From contig OY744610.1 in NCBI GenBank assembly GCA_963556255.1, positions 13,036,088 through 13,100,087 on the forward strand: a stretch of 64,000 nucleotides of DNA, given 5' to 3'. Under the pieces are notes generated by a model. That model saw nothing but the letters and a program-made list of their open reading frames with translations. It was not told the DNA's origin and did no database searches. The position numbers and the translations under genes were made by a program. Shown piece after piece: positions 42,940 to 51,430 of the stretch. Within the stretch, counting starts at the first letter, position 1, and each line of letters starts with the position of its first letter. The DNA comes from Allolobophora icterica. Its lineage: Eukaryota > Annelida > Clitellata > Crassiclitellata > Lumbricidae.

Positions 42940-43890
42940 TTACAGATTAATCAATGATTCGTTATCGACCCAAGAATTGAACGAGTCTGAATATCCTAAC
43001 CATTTAACGAGTGATTTCTTCCCATGTTTTCTAATCACTTTTTCGATCCTAAATATTTCTTGAGTCGTCTTCTGTAGCTCCTGTTCATAGAATGAGCCCG
43101 GTATCTCCTCACCGTTAGAATCAGTAATCTTATAAGTTGCTGGATTTGTATACTGAACTTGCGCAATTGTGAACATTTCCTCAGTCCATCTAGGTGTATA
43201 TCCTTTTTCAAATATGTTTTTCTTCTTCGTTATTCTGACTTTATCTCCAACCGAGAATCTAGGCGCAATAGGCTCTGAGACCTCTTCGCCGTATAAATTC
43301 ATAAATACAGTCTTTTCATTCGTTTTCATACTAGCCTTAGCAGGCGTCATTTTAATGGAAGAATGTCTTGTATTGTTGTAATTACTAACCATTCCGTCTA
43401 AAACGTCGATATATCTTCTCGTTGAATTAGCCGTAAAGTACTTAAACATTTTATCTTTCATCGTCCTGTTCCATCTCTCGACTACGCAAGATTTTTCTTC
43501 ATTCTCCGTAGAGTATAACCCAACTAAATTCTTAACGTCTTTGTTATAAAACTCTTTCCCCTTGTCTACCCATAATTTAACAGGCTTTCGTCCACTTTCG
43601 AGTATCTTCACGAAGCCGCTTGCTGTAGATTTCCCACTCTTATCGTTCAATGGCACGATCCATCCGTACTTGGAAAACACATCTATAACGGTTAATAGGT
43701 ATTTCACACCATCGTTTTCTTTAGCGAAGGCTTGCATATCGACTAAATCAGCAGCCCATATCTCATCTATCCCACTAACGTACACTTTTCTCTTTCTAAA
43801 ATGTCTTACCACAGGTTTATGCAATTCATCCGCTAATTGATCAGTCCATTTCGGATCGGGGCTTTTTTTAAACCTAACCCGAGACTCGAT
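42940..43890 (-). CDS. INT: Polinton integrase (rve core + chromodomain), no ATG start
   Basis: Retroviral-type integrase that inserts the element into host DNA. Open frame 43890-42940, ending at the inner edge of the left repeat. Counting from TTG at 43824: catalytic D26 (WAADLVDM), D87 (LWVDKGKEF), E116 (VVERWNRTMK). A C-terminal chromodomain lies at about 257-294 (VIRKHGKKSLVKWLGYSDS). There is no ATG between the upstream stop and the catalytic core; the first methionine falls after D26. Family-typical text (DELHKP) begins upstream of any usual start. The frame overlaps the PLA2 frame by 58 bases with a -1 slip heptamer at 43866-43872, so a PLA2-INT fusion by frameshifting is likely (inference). 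A zinc-binding HHCC domain is not seen. Confidence 0.93.
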   Translation of the reverse strand: MESRVRFKKSPDPKWTDQLADELHKPVVRHFRKRKVYVSGIDEIWAADLVDMQAFAKENDGVKYLLTVIDVFSKYGWIVPLNDKSGKSTASGFVKILESGRKPVKLWVDKGKEFYNKDVKNLVGLYSTENEEKSCVVERWNRTMKDKMFKYFTANSTRRYIDVLDGMVSNYNNTRHSSIKMTPAKASMKTNEKTVFMNLYGEEVSEPIAPRFSVGDKVRITKKKNIFEKGYTPRWTEEMFTIAQVQYTNPATYKITDSNGEEIPGSFYEQELQKTTQEIFRIEKVIRKHGKKSLVKWLGYSDSFNSWVDNESLINL

Positions 43891-44378
43891 TTAACAGACA
43901 ATATAGGTTTAACTACCGCTCTCTCCATACGCTCTCGGATAGTAGGATTAGGAATATTATTCAAATCATTAATCATCACTCTATCAGCAACATTCCTAGA
44001 AGCCGTATCAGTGTGTCGATCGTAAGCCAAATCATGATGGTAAGCCGCGTTATCTACTCTGTTGATGGGGTTACTCCAATCTTTAGGAGTGCCGTCGGGA
44101 TTCAGTCTCAAATCTAGTCTTGTCCCGGGTCCTGTAAACGAGTGACCTGGAAGATGCATCTCACCTGGATATTTAGCCCAAGGTAACTTTATCTTACTAG
44201 TGGCTGCATTCAACGAACCAACTACATCTCCGCCTTTCGCAGTGGTTCCTTTTACGAATTGAGTTTTTGTTTTCCCACATACAACGCATACACCTCGTTG
44301 CATGGGTCTCCCATTCTTAGCCACGACATCTTGTATATCTTTTGTTTCGGTCTGTCTTTTACACTTTACGCAATACAT
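43833..44378 (-). CDS. Zinc-ribbon / phospholipase A2-like virion protein
   Basis: 181 residues. N-terminal zinc ribbon with C3, C6, C31, C34 (YCVKCK, GVCVVCGK). A PLA2-like domain of the parvovirus-capsid type follows: calcium-loop-like GPGTRLD at 83-89 and catalytic HD in NAAYHHDLAYD at 110-120. In viruses such domains breach endosomal membranes during entry; a similar role here is inferred. Start ATG at 44376-44378. It is divergent from the ATPase gene, with about 34 bases between the two ATGs. The 3' end contains the slip site leading into the integrase. Confidence 0.8.
   Translation of the reverse strand: MYCVKCKRQTETKDIQDVVAKNGRPMQRGVCVVCGKTKTQFVKGTTAKGGDVVGSLNAATSKIKLPWAKYPGEMHLPGHSFTGPGTRLDLRLNPDGTPKDWSNPINRVDNAAYHHDLAYDRHTDTASRNVADRVMINDLNNIPNPTIRERMERAVVKPILSVKSSLGLGLKKAPIRNGLIN
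43866..43872 (-). promoter_or_regulatory. Candidate -1 ribosomal frameshift heptamer T TTA AAA
   Basis: In the PLA2 frame the codons are GGT TTA AAA AAA GCC, giving X XXY YYZ with X=T, Y=A, Z=A. A -1 slip leads exactly into the integrase frame. About 9 bases downstream a weak ATCCG/CGGAT stem encloses a TGATCA palindrome. Confidence 0.6.
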
Positions 44379-44412
44379 TTCAGTTTTAATATAGAAGTTT
44401 TATATATTTAAA

Positions 44413-45195
44413 ATGGAAGTGAAAGACTTAACGTGGAACGATTTATCGTTGAAAAGATTTAATATCAACCTATTACCTAAAAGTATAAGGGGTGTAATAG
44501 TAGGAAAATCGGGATGTGGTAAGACGACGTTATTGTTAAACTTACTTTTGAGACCCGGATGGCTCGACTATGACAATTTGCAAGTATTCGGAAAATCTCT
44601 ATTTCAACCGGAGTACAAAATTCTTAAGAAGGCATTCGAAGAAAAACTACCAAAAGAAACGATCATCAAGCTGTTTAACATTCGAGATGAGATAATGAGG
44701 TCTAATATTTCTCCAGCATGCGTTGTTGAAGAGATAGCGAAAAATTTAAGAGACAAGTCGGATATCGAATGCAGATTTTACGAATCCGCGGAAGATGTAC
44801 CGGATCCGAGAGAGTTGAGCCGTGAAAAGAAGAACTTGATGATTTTTGACGATTTACAATTAGAAAAGCAGAACAAATGCGAAACGTATTATATTAGGGG
44901 CAGACATAGTAACGTCGACTGTTTGTACCTCGCCCAGAATTATTTTAAATTGCCTAGGCAGACTATCAGAGAGAACGCAAACTTTATTTGTTTATTTCCC
45001 CAAGACATGAAGAACGTTTCCCATATCTACAACGATCATGTAAGTACGGACATGTCTATAGAGGAATTTAAAAAACTATGCGTGGAGTCGTGGAAACAAC
45101 CGCATCAATTCGTAGTTATCGACTTAACGAGTGAAAGGAGCAGCGGTAAATACCGTTGTGGATTAGATGAATTTTACATCCCTGAATTAAAATAA
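44413..45195 (+). CDS. ATP: Genome-packaging ATPase (FtsK/HerA-type)
   Basis: 260 residues, normal for Polinton packaging ATPases, which pump DNA into capsids. Walker A GKSGCGKTT at 31-39, Walker B NLMIFDD near 145, and an arginine-rich GRHSN motif near 165 with the trans-arginine feature of this class. Start ATG lies in TATATATTTAAAATG. First gene of the rightward set; the penton gene follows after 15 bases. Confidence 0.93.
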   Translation: MEVKDLTWNDLSLKRFNINLLPKSIRGVIVGKSGCGKTTLLLNLLLRPGWLDYDNLQVFGKSLFQPEYKILKKAFEEKLPKETIIKLFNIRDEIMRSNISPACVVEEIAKNLRDKSDIECRFYESAEDVPDPRELSREKKNLMIFDDLQLEKQNKCETYYIRGRHSNVDCLYLAQNYFKLPRQTIRENANFICLFPQDMKNVSHIYNDHVSTDMSIEEFKKLCVESWKQPHQFVVIDLTSERSSGKYRCGLDEFYIPELK

Positions 45196-45210
45196 AATAT
45201 ACTAGTAAAA

Positions 45211-46011
45211 ATGGAAGAACTCCTCGTGAAGATACAGGTGAACACAGCACAGACTGCGACTAACACGAATCCTAAATCGTCGTTTTACATTTTAGTGGGT
45301 AACGAAAAGGACAGAACCGCACGAATAATAACGAGGAACAATCCCGTAATCGAACTAGATAAAACCAAAAAGTATGAAATGGCTCTAGTCGATTTGTATA
45401 CTTACTACGTGTTTCCTAACATAGACGCGAGCAACAACAACTTCCGGTATTCGCCGGATCATGGTGTGACGTGGTTCGACGTAGATATTCCAGAAGGGTC
45501 CTATGAGCTCGAGGATATAAACGACTACGTGAAGAAAATCATGAAAGAGAACGGCCATTACGATGTCGGAAACGAAGAATATCGCATTACGTTAGAAGCA
45601 AACACCAACACGTTGAAGGCGGTGTTGACTATCGCGCAGAATTATGAGGTCGATTTTAGAACCGCGAACTCGATTAGAACCGTTCTAGGTTTCGAAAGTC
45701 GTCTATACATATCCGGGTATAACGAATCGGAGAACATTGTGAATATAATGAACATAGACAGCTTTCGAGTAACTAGCGATATAATCGGGGGTTCGTACTC
45801 GAATGGATCAACGACGAACGTGATATATTCGTTTTTTCCTACCGTTGGACCTGGTTATAAGATCATCCAAATCCCGGCTAATTTAATTTATCTCCCCGTT
45901 ACGATGAATACGATTTCATCGATGGAAACGAGACTTACCGATCAAAATGGAAAACTAATTAACATTAGAGGGGAAGCGATGTCGATCAAGTTTCATATTA
46001 GAGAAGTGTGA
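45211..46011 (+). CDS. Minor capsid (penton-like) protein
   Basis: 266 residues. Carries the conserved C-terminal text of Polinton minor capsid proteins: GGSYSNGSTTNVIYSFFP, PGYKIIQIP, LTDQNGK and INIRGEAMSIKFHIRE. The family has a single jelly-roll fold and forms the vertices of the icosahedral capsid. Located between ATPase and virion-protein genes, as usual in the late block. Confidence 0.85.
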   Translation: MEELLVKIQVNTAQTATNTNPKSSFYILVGNEKDRTARIITRNNPVIELDKTKKYEMALVDLYTYYVFPNIDASNNNFRYSPDHGVTWFDVDIPEGSYELEDINDYVKKIMKENGHYDVGNEEYRITLEANTNTLKAVLTIAQNYEVDFRTANSIRTVLGFESRLYISGYNESENIVNIMNIDSFRVTSDIIGGSYSNGSTTNVIYSFFPTVGPGYKIIQIPANLIYLPVTMNTISSMETRLTDQNGKLINIRGEAMSIKFHIREV

Positions 46012-46045
46012 AGACTATTAAAAGTTTATCTTAGTTATATATAAA

Positions 46046-46672
46046 ATGACTCAGTACACAAACTTCTGTGTTAATATTTCAGAAGGACAAAAAGACAAGA
46101 TTAAACGAGCGCTTGAAGCGGGAATCGATGGCGTTAGTATTAGACTATCTCACGATGATATGGATGGAGACCACGTTTTAGCTTTTACGAAAGCGCAAAT
46201 TAACAAAATGAAGAAAGCTTGTCAGAACGGAAAGGGCGCGACGATCAAAATGAGTAAAACGCAAATACACCATAATATGAAAGTCGAAGGTGGTTTTATC
46301 GGAGCTCTATTACCATTTCTAGCTACTGCTGGGAAATTTCTGCTTTCTAGCGTACTGCCTAGTTTAGCATAAGGCGCTTTAACGGGTATAGGTTCCGCAG
46401 CTGCATCGAAAGTTGTAGATAAAATAAGCGGATCGGGAGTAGTGTACGTTAATAGAGACGGCCTGGCTTGTAAAGTAATACCGGATGGAAATGGGTTGTA
46501 TCTATCTCCGTGGTCGAAAGGCAGTACGATAGGAACGGGATTGTATATGAAAACGGGTAGCGGATTGTATATGAAAACGGGTAGCGGGTTGTATATGAAA
46601 ACAGGTAGAGGGCTTTTACTAGGTCCTAATTCACCTTTCCAAAATATTCCGATTCTCGGTATGTTGCTTTAA
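46046..46672 (+). pseudogene. Minor virion protein, in-frame stop
   Basis: Starts at ATG 46046 in TATATATAAAATG. A TAA at 46370-46372 stops it after 108 codons, but the same frame continues open to 46670-46672 with family-typical text (SGSGVVYVNR, GNGLYLSP, LLLGPNSPFQNIPILGMLL). The product has a hydrophobic stretch (FIGALLPFLATAGKFLLSSV) and a glycine-rich end with GLYMKTGS repeats. Related proteins occur in most Polintons and are thought to be internal virion proteins (inference). Without suppression this copy would make only the N-terminal half. Confidence 0.75.
46532..46612 (+). repeat. Three 27-base tandem units encoding GLYMKTGS-type repeats
   Basis: Near-identical units of 27 bases in the minor virion gene, encoding G-LYMKTGSG three times. 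Confidence 0.9.
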
Positions 46673-46693
46673 AATAATCCTCGTATAAATAAA

Positions 46694-47107
46694 ATGTCGG
46701 GATTCAACAGGCCTATCCATAAATTTATAACGAAACCCACTCGACGGGTCGAAGTTAGAACTCAACCGAAAGAGGTGCGTTGGACGTTGAAAAAAGTGAC
46801 GCATACACCCTGCAGACAACTGGGCGGACTAAGATGGGAGATTTCTACGCAACAACTGATAACGATTCAACCTAGAGAAACAGCTACGGTAGCGCTAGGA
46901 CTAGGTGTTCGAATGACAAAAGGGTCGTGTCTAGTTTCGCTTAGACCGGAAATCGAAGCGAGTGGCTGCAGTCTACGAGATGGAGTCGTTACCGGACAAG
47001 TAGAAGACATCGAAATTACTATTCAAAACGACTCCGATTCCGTAGTTAGTATAATCGAAGGCGATTCGCTATGTTTCGTTAATTACCAAAAATATATCGC
47101 AGTTTAA
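46694..47107 (+). CDS. dUTPase-like fold protein (degenerate active site)
   Basis: 137 residues. The region 50-135 follows the trimeric dUTPase pattern: LITIQPRETATVALGLGVRM, VSLRPEIEASGC, LRDGVV, ITIQNDSDS and IEGDSLCFVNYQ. The catalytic motif 3 (GVID-DYRG in active enzymes) is replaced by GVVTGQVED, so enzymatic activity is doubtful. In the late block, a structural or decoration role is as likely as dUTP hydrolysis. Start lies in TATAAATAAAATG. Confidence 0.6.
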   Translation: MSGFNRPIHKFITKPTRRVEVRTQPKEVRWTLKKVTHTPCRQLGGLRWEISTQQLITIQPRETATVALGLGVRMTKGSCLVSLRPEIEASGCSLRDGVVTGQVEDIEITIQNDSDSVVSIIEGDSLCFVNYQKYIAV

Positions 47108-47134
47108 AAATAATATCCTATAATTATAAAAAGA

Positions 47135-47698
47135 ATGGAGATCCCACTGAAAATCGATGGAAGCGCCCATGCTTTCCGACTTTCGAAAATCACTGAAATT
47201 CAACAAGAGCTCGAGCGGGAACGTGAAAAAAGAGAGACTCTAGGTAAAAAGTACCGTAAAGGCGTTAGGTTTATCAATGTAGTAGACGGTATATCGACTC
47301 TAGTCGCGTTGGGCTCGCAGGCTTCAGCGATCACGGTTCTGTCTACGATAGTCGCGGCACCTATCGCGATAGGTCTACAAACACTGGCGGTTGGAGCGGG
47401 TGTTTTCAGCGTGATCGGGCGCGTGATCAACAGAAAGCTCACGCCAAAGGCGGAGAAGCACGAAAATATTAAAACGTTGGCCGAAGCGAAACTCAACACT
47501 ATCAGTCACTACATCTCGAAAGCTTTGGAAGACGGTAATATTTCAGACGAGGAATACTCGTTAATTCTAAACGAACGCGTGAAATTTAACGAAATGAAAG
47601 AAGAAATCAGAAAATCGAGAAATAGCGGAGAAACTATAGCCGAGTCGTTGAAGGACGCGTTTGCGAAATCGAAGGAAAACGTAAAACGTGAAACGTAA
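47135..47698 (+). CDS. Conserved Polinton two-helix membrane protein
   Basis: 187 residues. An N-terminal coiled coil (EIQQELEREREKRETLGKKY), two hydrophobic segments at about 48-67 and 72-97 (LSTIVAAPIAIGLQTLAVGA), then a charged helical C-terminus. Similar proteins occur beside capsid genes in other Polintons, but the function is unknown. A virion-internal or membrane-disturbing role is possible (inference). Confidence 0.65.
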   Translation: MEIPLKIDGSAHAFRLSKITEIQQELEREREKRETLGKKYRKGVRFINVVDGISTLVALGSQASAITVLSTIVAAPIAIGLQTLAVGAGVFSVIGRVINRKLTPKAEKHENIKTLAEAKLNTISHYISKALEDGNISDEEYSLILNERVKFNEMKEEIRKSRNSGETIAESLKDAFAKSKENVKRET

Positions 47699-47805
47699 AA
47701 CATAGAACATAAACGTAAAAACGTAAAAAATCACGTTCGTTCCATTTCAATGTTTTAACGCGTGTTCCAAAAACGCTTTAAAACATTATACCACCTATTT
47801 AAAAA
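47699..47805 (+). other. AT-rich spacer with ACGTAAAA repeats
   Basis: Contains AACGTGAAACGTAAAA and AACGTAAAAACGTAAAA-type direct repeats just after the membrane-protein gene. Function unknown; possible promoter or replication element. Confidence 0.4.
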
Positions 47806-48723
47806 ATGTCCTTTCTAAAAATAACCGATCCCACCAAAAGAGACTTTATCGTCGAAGAGTTTCTGAAGACGAAGAAAAACATTCAACGAGATTATTTATC
47901 CGAGAAACTAGGCGATATAGGACTGCAGCGAGATTTGGTAAAGTTGTACAAGCCGATCGTGGACTCACAATCGACCATATCGAAAGAACAAAACGCTTTG
48001 TTGTCTACTATTAAGGAAAACTCGGCAGCCACGACTAACGCTCTAAAAGCGCTTCCCGCGTCGATATCGTCGTCGTTAAAAGCCATACAGCTTCCACAGT
48101 ATCCCTCGATAGAGGCTTATGAGGATCCTATAGAAGACGTTAGAATGTTAGAATTAGGAGACGTGGCAACGAAATACTTGTCCCAATACGCTTCTAATAA
48201 AAAGTCTACCGATACGACGTTCGGTCTAAATTCAAAGAAAGACGGGAAATTTTATATCGGAGACACACATGTATCGTTCCAGAACGACGATATAATAGTC
48301 GGAGAGAAGACTTATACAGGTACTCCAGGACTTTGGGAGCTAGTGACTATGGCTAAACCGAACAGTTCGATTTACGACGACAGCGATATGTCCGATTACG
48401 TCGAGATTCTAGACGCGACGAATGCTATGAGGCAACCTAACAATCCGAGTAAACCTAAATCGTCTAGAAGCGAAAAGTATAGAAATATCATTAAACCGAT
48501 ATGGGAAATGAAGTCTGGAAAACAGACGCCGAAGATGGGTAGAGGAGTCGTCGTAATTCCTCAAGATCCGAATGCTTTAGTAGAAATGTTGAGTCTGCGT
48601 TTCGCTAGCTACGACGCGGGTAATACGGGAGCGAGAAACGAGATCGTCGGTATATGCGATGAACTATTAAGAGAAAACGTTATCAACGAAGAACGGTATA
48701 AAAACTTAATGTTGCGATTATAA
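47806..48723 (+). CDS. Conserved Polinton protein, function unknown
   Basis: 305 residues, start at TATTTAAAAAATG. Begins SFLKITDPTKRDFIVEEFLK and has a conserved middle block (KFYIGDTHVSF, TGTPGLWELVT) and a basic, Lys/Ser-rich stretch near 220-235. Helical at both ends. Proteins with this layout are frequent next to Polinton capsid genes; presumed structural (inference). Its last codons are duplicated at 49328-49356. Confidence 0.65.
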   Translation: MSFLKITDPTKRDFIVEEFLKTKKNIQRDYLSEKLGDIGLQRDLVKLYKPIVDSQSTISKEQNALLSTIKENSAATTNALKALPASISSSLKAIQLPQYPSIEAYEDPIEDVRMLELGDVATKYLSQYASNKKSTDTTFGLNSKKDGKFYIGDTHVSFQNDDIIVGEKTYTGTPGLWELVTMAKPNSSIYDDSDMSDYVEILDATNAMRQPNNPSKPKSSRSEKYRNIIKPIWEMKSGKQTPKMGRGVVVIPQDPNALVEMLSLRFASYDAGNTGARNEIVGICDELLRENVINEERYKNLMLRL

Positions 48724-48725
48724 AA
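48697..48725 (+). repeat. 29-bp direct repeat, left copy
   Basis: TATAAAAACTTAATGTTGCG... to 48725, overlapping the stop of the preceding gene. Matches 49328-49356 at 28 of 29 bases. Confidence 0.85.
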
Positions 48726-48769
48726 AAACTTTGAAGATTCTGTAACTCGCTTTAGTTACAGAATATCGT

Positions 48770-49243
48770 TTACATAAATGTCGTTGTCGTAAAGATCTCC
48801 CATATTTCGTGGTTCATACGGTCATGAAACGCAACCTTCGCCGTGAGATACCTCTTTTCCAAGCTATTGAGCTTGTTCTTAAGGTCGTGAATGATCGACT
48901 CGAATTCATTAGCAACGATCTTTTTAGTAAGCTCATCCGAGATCTCTTCAGTATTATTCTCCGCGTTAGAGACTACTTTAATGTAGTGGCAGTCGCTACA
49001 CTCGCTGTCGCTATACTCGCTGTCGCTACACTCACTATCGCTACACTCACTATCGCTATACTCACTATCGCTACACTCACTACATTCTGAAGCGTCTCCG
49101 ACTAGGTCTAAAACGTCGGTTACGAATTCACTACAAGCGTCTTTCACTTCGGAAATAAAAAGGGATATAATCTTTGCGTTATTAGAAGCCAGATTTAAAA
49201 ATGAGCCGGCCGATTTTTCAACATATTCTTCGTAGGAATCCAT
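48770..49243 (-). CDS. Acidic Ser/Asp/Glu-repeat protein, function unknown
   Basis: The only minus-strand gene in the rightward late block. Start chosen at ATG 49243 (GAATATAAAATG), not the upstream ATG at 49315, because it has the element's start-proximal motif. About 157 residues: a helical N-terminus, a (C/Y)SDSE pentapeptide repeated about six times (15-bp DNA period, 48990-49085), then a coiled coil near 100-140. No known domain. A 29-bp direct repeat flanks the gene, suggesting it was inserted. Confidence 0.55.
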   Translation of the reverse strand: MDSYEEYVEKSAGSFLNLASNNAKIISLFISEVKDACSEFVTDVLDLVGDASECSECSDSEYSDSECSDSECSDSEYSDSECSDCHYIKVVSNAENNTEEISDELTKKIVANEFESIIHDLKNKLNSLEKRYLTAKVAFHDRMNHEIWEIFTTTTFM

Positions 49244-49327
49244 TTTATATTCTCGTGTTGTTTTTTTATTAACAGGAGAATATAAATAAACATTCGTAAT
49301 TCTAACATCGAACAATCCAGTTCTGGA

Positions 49328-49356
49328 TATAAAAACTTAATATTGCGATTATAAAA
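49328..49356 (+). repeat. 29-bp direct repeat, right copy
   Basis: Second copy, immediately upstream of ATG 49358; it supplies that gene's TATAAAAC start-proximal motif. Confidence 0.85.
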
Positions 49357-49357
49357 C

Positions 49358-49834
49358 ATGCTCGTCATCGCTAATAGAAGAATTAAGAGAAAACACGTTA
49401 TAGGAGGAGCGGGAATAATGGATTCTATTACGGGAGTTTTCAAGAAGCTCTTCACTTCAGATGTCGCTAAACGAGCCGCATCGTCCGCCCTTAGCGCGGG
49501 TAAAGACGCCGCGAGAGAGTTGGCTAAAAAGGCGCTAGAAGTTGGAAAGAATACCACCGTAGAGGTTGGTAAGCGATTGATGGATAAAACCGCGACTAAA
49601 CTCTTAGCTTCCTTAGCACTATCGCCTCACGTAGTCAAAAACCAAAAGGTCGAAACGATACCAGCGCTTACGCAATCGAATGCGGCTATCTTAGCACGGC
49701 TAATCGATAACGATGTAGGAACTACTGATATTAATAAGATACTAGCCGGTGACGGACTTTCTTCGAATGCCGTGTCCATTCGAGATCTAGTGCGTGGTTT
49801 CAACAAAAACGGAGCTGGATTGAAACTCGCGTGA
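49358..49834 (+). CDS. Small basic Polinton protein, function unknown
   Basis: 158 residues; an internal ATG at 49418 (MDSITGVFKKLF) is an alternative start. Basic N-terminus (NRRIKRKHV), an Ala/Lys-rich amphipathic helix region (AARELAKKALEVGK), and a C-terminus IRDLVRGFNKNGAGLKLA. Located directly before the major capsid gene. Adenovirus-like minor core or cement protein is possible (inference from position and composition). Confidence 0.6.
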   Translation: MLVIANRRIKRKHVIGGAGIMDSITGVFKKLFTSDVAKRAASSALSAGKDAARELAKKALEVGKNTTVEVGKRLMDKTATKLLASLALSPHVVKNQKVETIPALTQSNAAILARLIDNDVGTTDINKILAGDGLSSNAVSIRDLVRGFNKNGAGLKLA

Positions 49835-49862
49835 GTTTAAATAAATAATGTTTAGTAATTAA

Positions 49863-51152
49863 ATGCAATCGAATATTCTAAACATTACAGAACCCACAGA
49901 GGTCGACGAAGGAATCGAAAAATACGAATGGCATGAATACGAACCAGCAGCGAGAACGACTTTTAACACACCCGGCGAGATTCGCATAAATATCGAAACT
50001 CAAGATCTATTTTGCCATCCCGCCGAATCTTACCTGCTTTTCGAAGGTAGGCTAGTCAAAGCGGATGGAACAGCGTACGCTAATGCTAACGCAGTAGCCC
50101 TCGCGAATAATGGACTCTTGCATCTTTTCAGCCAAATCGCGTATTCCCTATCGAATCAAGATATCGAAACGGTATTTCACCCAGGACAAGCAACTACGAT
50201 GCTTGGTTTGCTTAAATATCCAGACGACTTCGCCAAAGCGCAAGGTCTTAATCAATTATGGTGTAAAGATACTGCGACAACCGCGGTTTTAGCGGATAAC
50301 GCGGGTTTCGCGACTCGTCAAGGGTATCTTATTCAAAAACCAACGGTTAAGGGAACGTTTAGTTTCGTCGTGCCCCTTAAACATATTTTCGGATTCTGCG
50401 AGGATTACGAGAAAATAGTGTACGGTTTTAAGCACACGCTAACGATGGTTCGCAAATCGGACAACGACGCTATTTTTAGACTCGCTGCCGCGGATGCTGG
50501 GAAAGTCGACGTCGAGAAAATCTCGTGGTTTATGCCGCACGTTACTCCCGCGGATATGGAGAAGATGCAATTGTACAAAACTATCGAATCGAAAGCATCA
50601 GTACCCGTCGCATATCGAGCGCGACAATGCGATACTATAGGGGTTCCTCAATCCAATACTTTTAGTTGGCGTCTTAGCGTCAAGACGGCTCCTGAAAAAC
50701 CTAGATGGATAGTCGTAGGATTTCAAACCGCTCGAAGCGACGGCAACCAAGAACATAACCCCTCGATTTTCGATCATTGCAACCTCAAAAACATGTACGT
50801 GATGATGAATCAAGAGAGATATCCGGCGGTCGACTACGACCTATCGTTTCCCAACCAGAAATTTTCGAGAGCTTATAGAGACGCGGCGTCGTTCAGCGAA
50901 AAGTTCTACGGAATGGATCCGTTGATTACGCAAAGCAACATCACTCCAGCCGATTACAAAGATCTATATCCGCTCATAGTTTTCGATGTTAGTAAACAAT
51001 CGGAAAGACTGAAATCGTCGGTCGTCGATATCCAAATCAAAGCTACTTTTAGCGCCGCAGTTCCCGCCGATACGCAAGGTTACGCGGTTATAATTTCGGA
51101 TAAGTTGCTAAACTTCCAGTCGGATGGACAGAAAATGAGCGTGGTGTACTAA
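49863..51152 (+). CDS. MCP: Major capsid protein (double jelly-roll)
   Basis: 429 residues. Text typical of Polinton major capsid proteins: an acidic N-terminus with EKYEWHEYEP, SYLLFEGRLVKADGT, FSQIAYSLSNQDIETV, VPLKHIFGFCEDYEKIVYG and a late RYPAVDYDLSF. The family forms the hexon-like trimers of the capsid. Intact, no stops. Followed by the SAP gene. Confidence 0.9.
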   Translation: MQSNILNITEPTEVDEGIEKYEWHEYEPAARTTFNTPGEIRINIETQDLFCHPAESYLLFEGRLVKADGTAYANANAVALANNGLLHLFSQIAYSLSNQDIETVFHPGQATTMLGLLKYPDDFAKAQGLNQLWCKDTATTAVLADNAGFATRQGYLIQKPTVKGTFSFVVPLKHIFGFCEDYEKIVYGFKHTLTMVRKSDNDAIFRLAAADAGKVDVEKISWFMPHVTPADMEKMQLYKTIESKASVPVAYRARQCDTIGVPQSNTFSWRLSVKTAPEKPRWIVVGFQTARSDGNQEHNPSIFDHCNLKNMYVMMNQERYPAVDYDLSFPNQKFSRAYRDAASFSEKFYGMDPLITQSNITPADYKDLYPLIVFDVSKQSERLKSSVVDIQIKATFSAAVPADTQGYAVIISDKLLNFQSDGQKMSVVY

Positions 51153-51430
51153 TCGTCTGTATGAAAAATGTATTTCATGTTTAAAGACAATCTTGTAATA
51201 TATAAAATGAAGCTGCCAGAATTACACAAGTTAGCGAAAGAGAATAAGATTAAAGGTGTCACTCATCTCAACAAACCGGAATTGGTAGAGCTGCTGATCG
51301 AGAAAGGATTGATTCCCGAGGACAACTCCTTAGTACGTAAACCGAAATTAACGAGAAAAGAATATCTAAAAGAATATCAAAAAGAATATTGGAAAGATCG
51401 TCGAAAAGAATATAATGACGATGGTAGATA

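Noticed and set aside
48809..49090. Plus-strand frame rich in TLTIATL
   Set aside because: Antisense of the (C/Y)SDSE repeat in the acidic Polinton gene.
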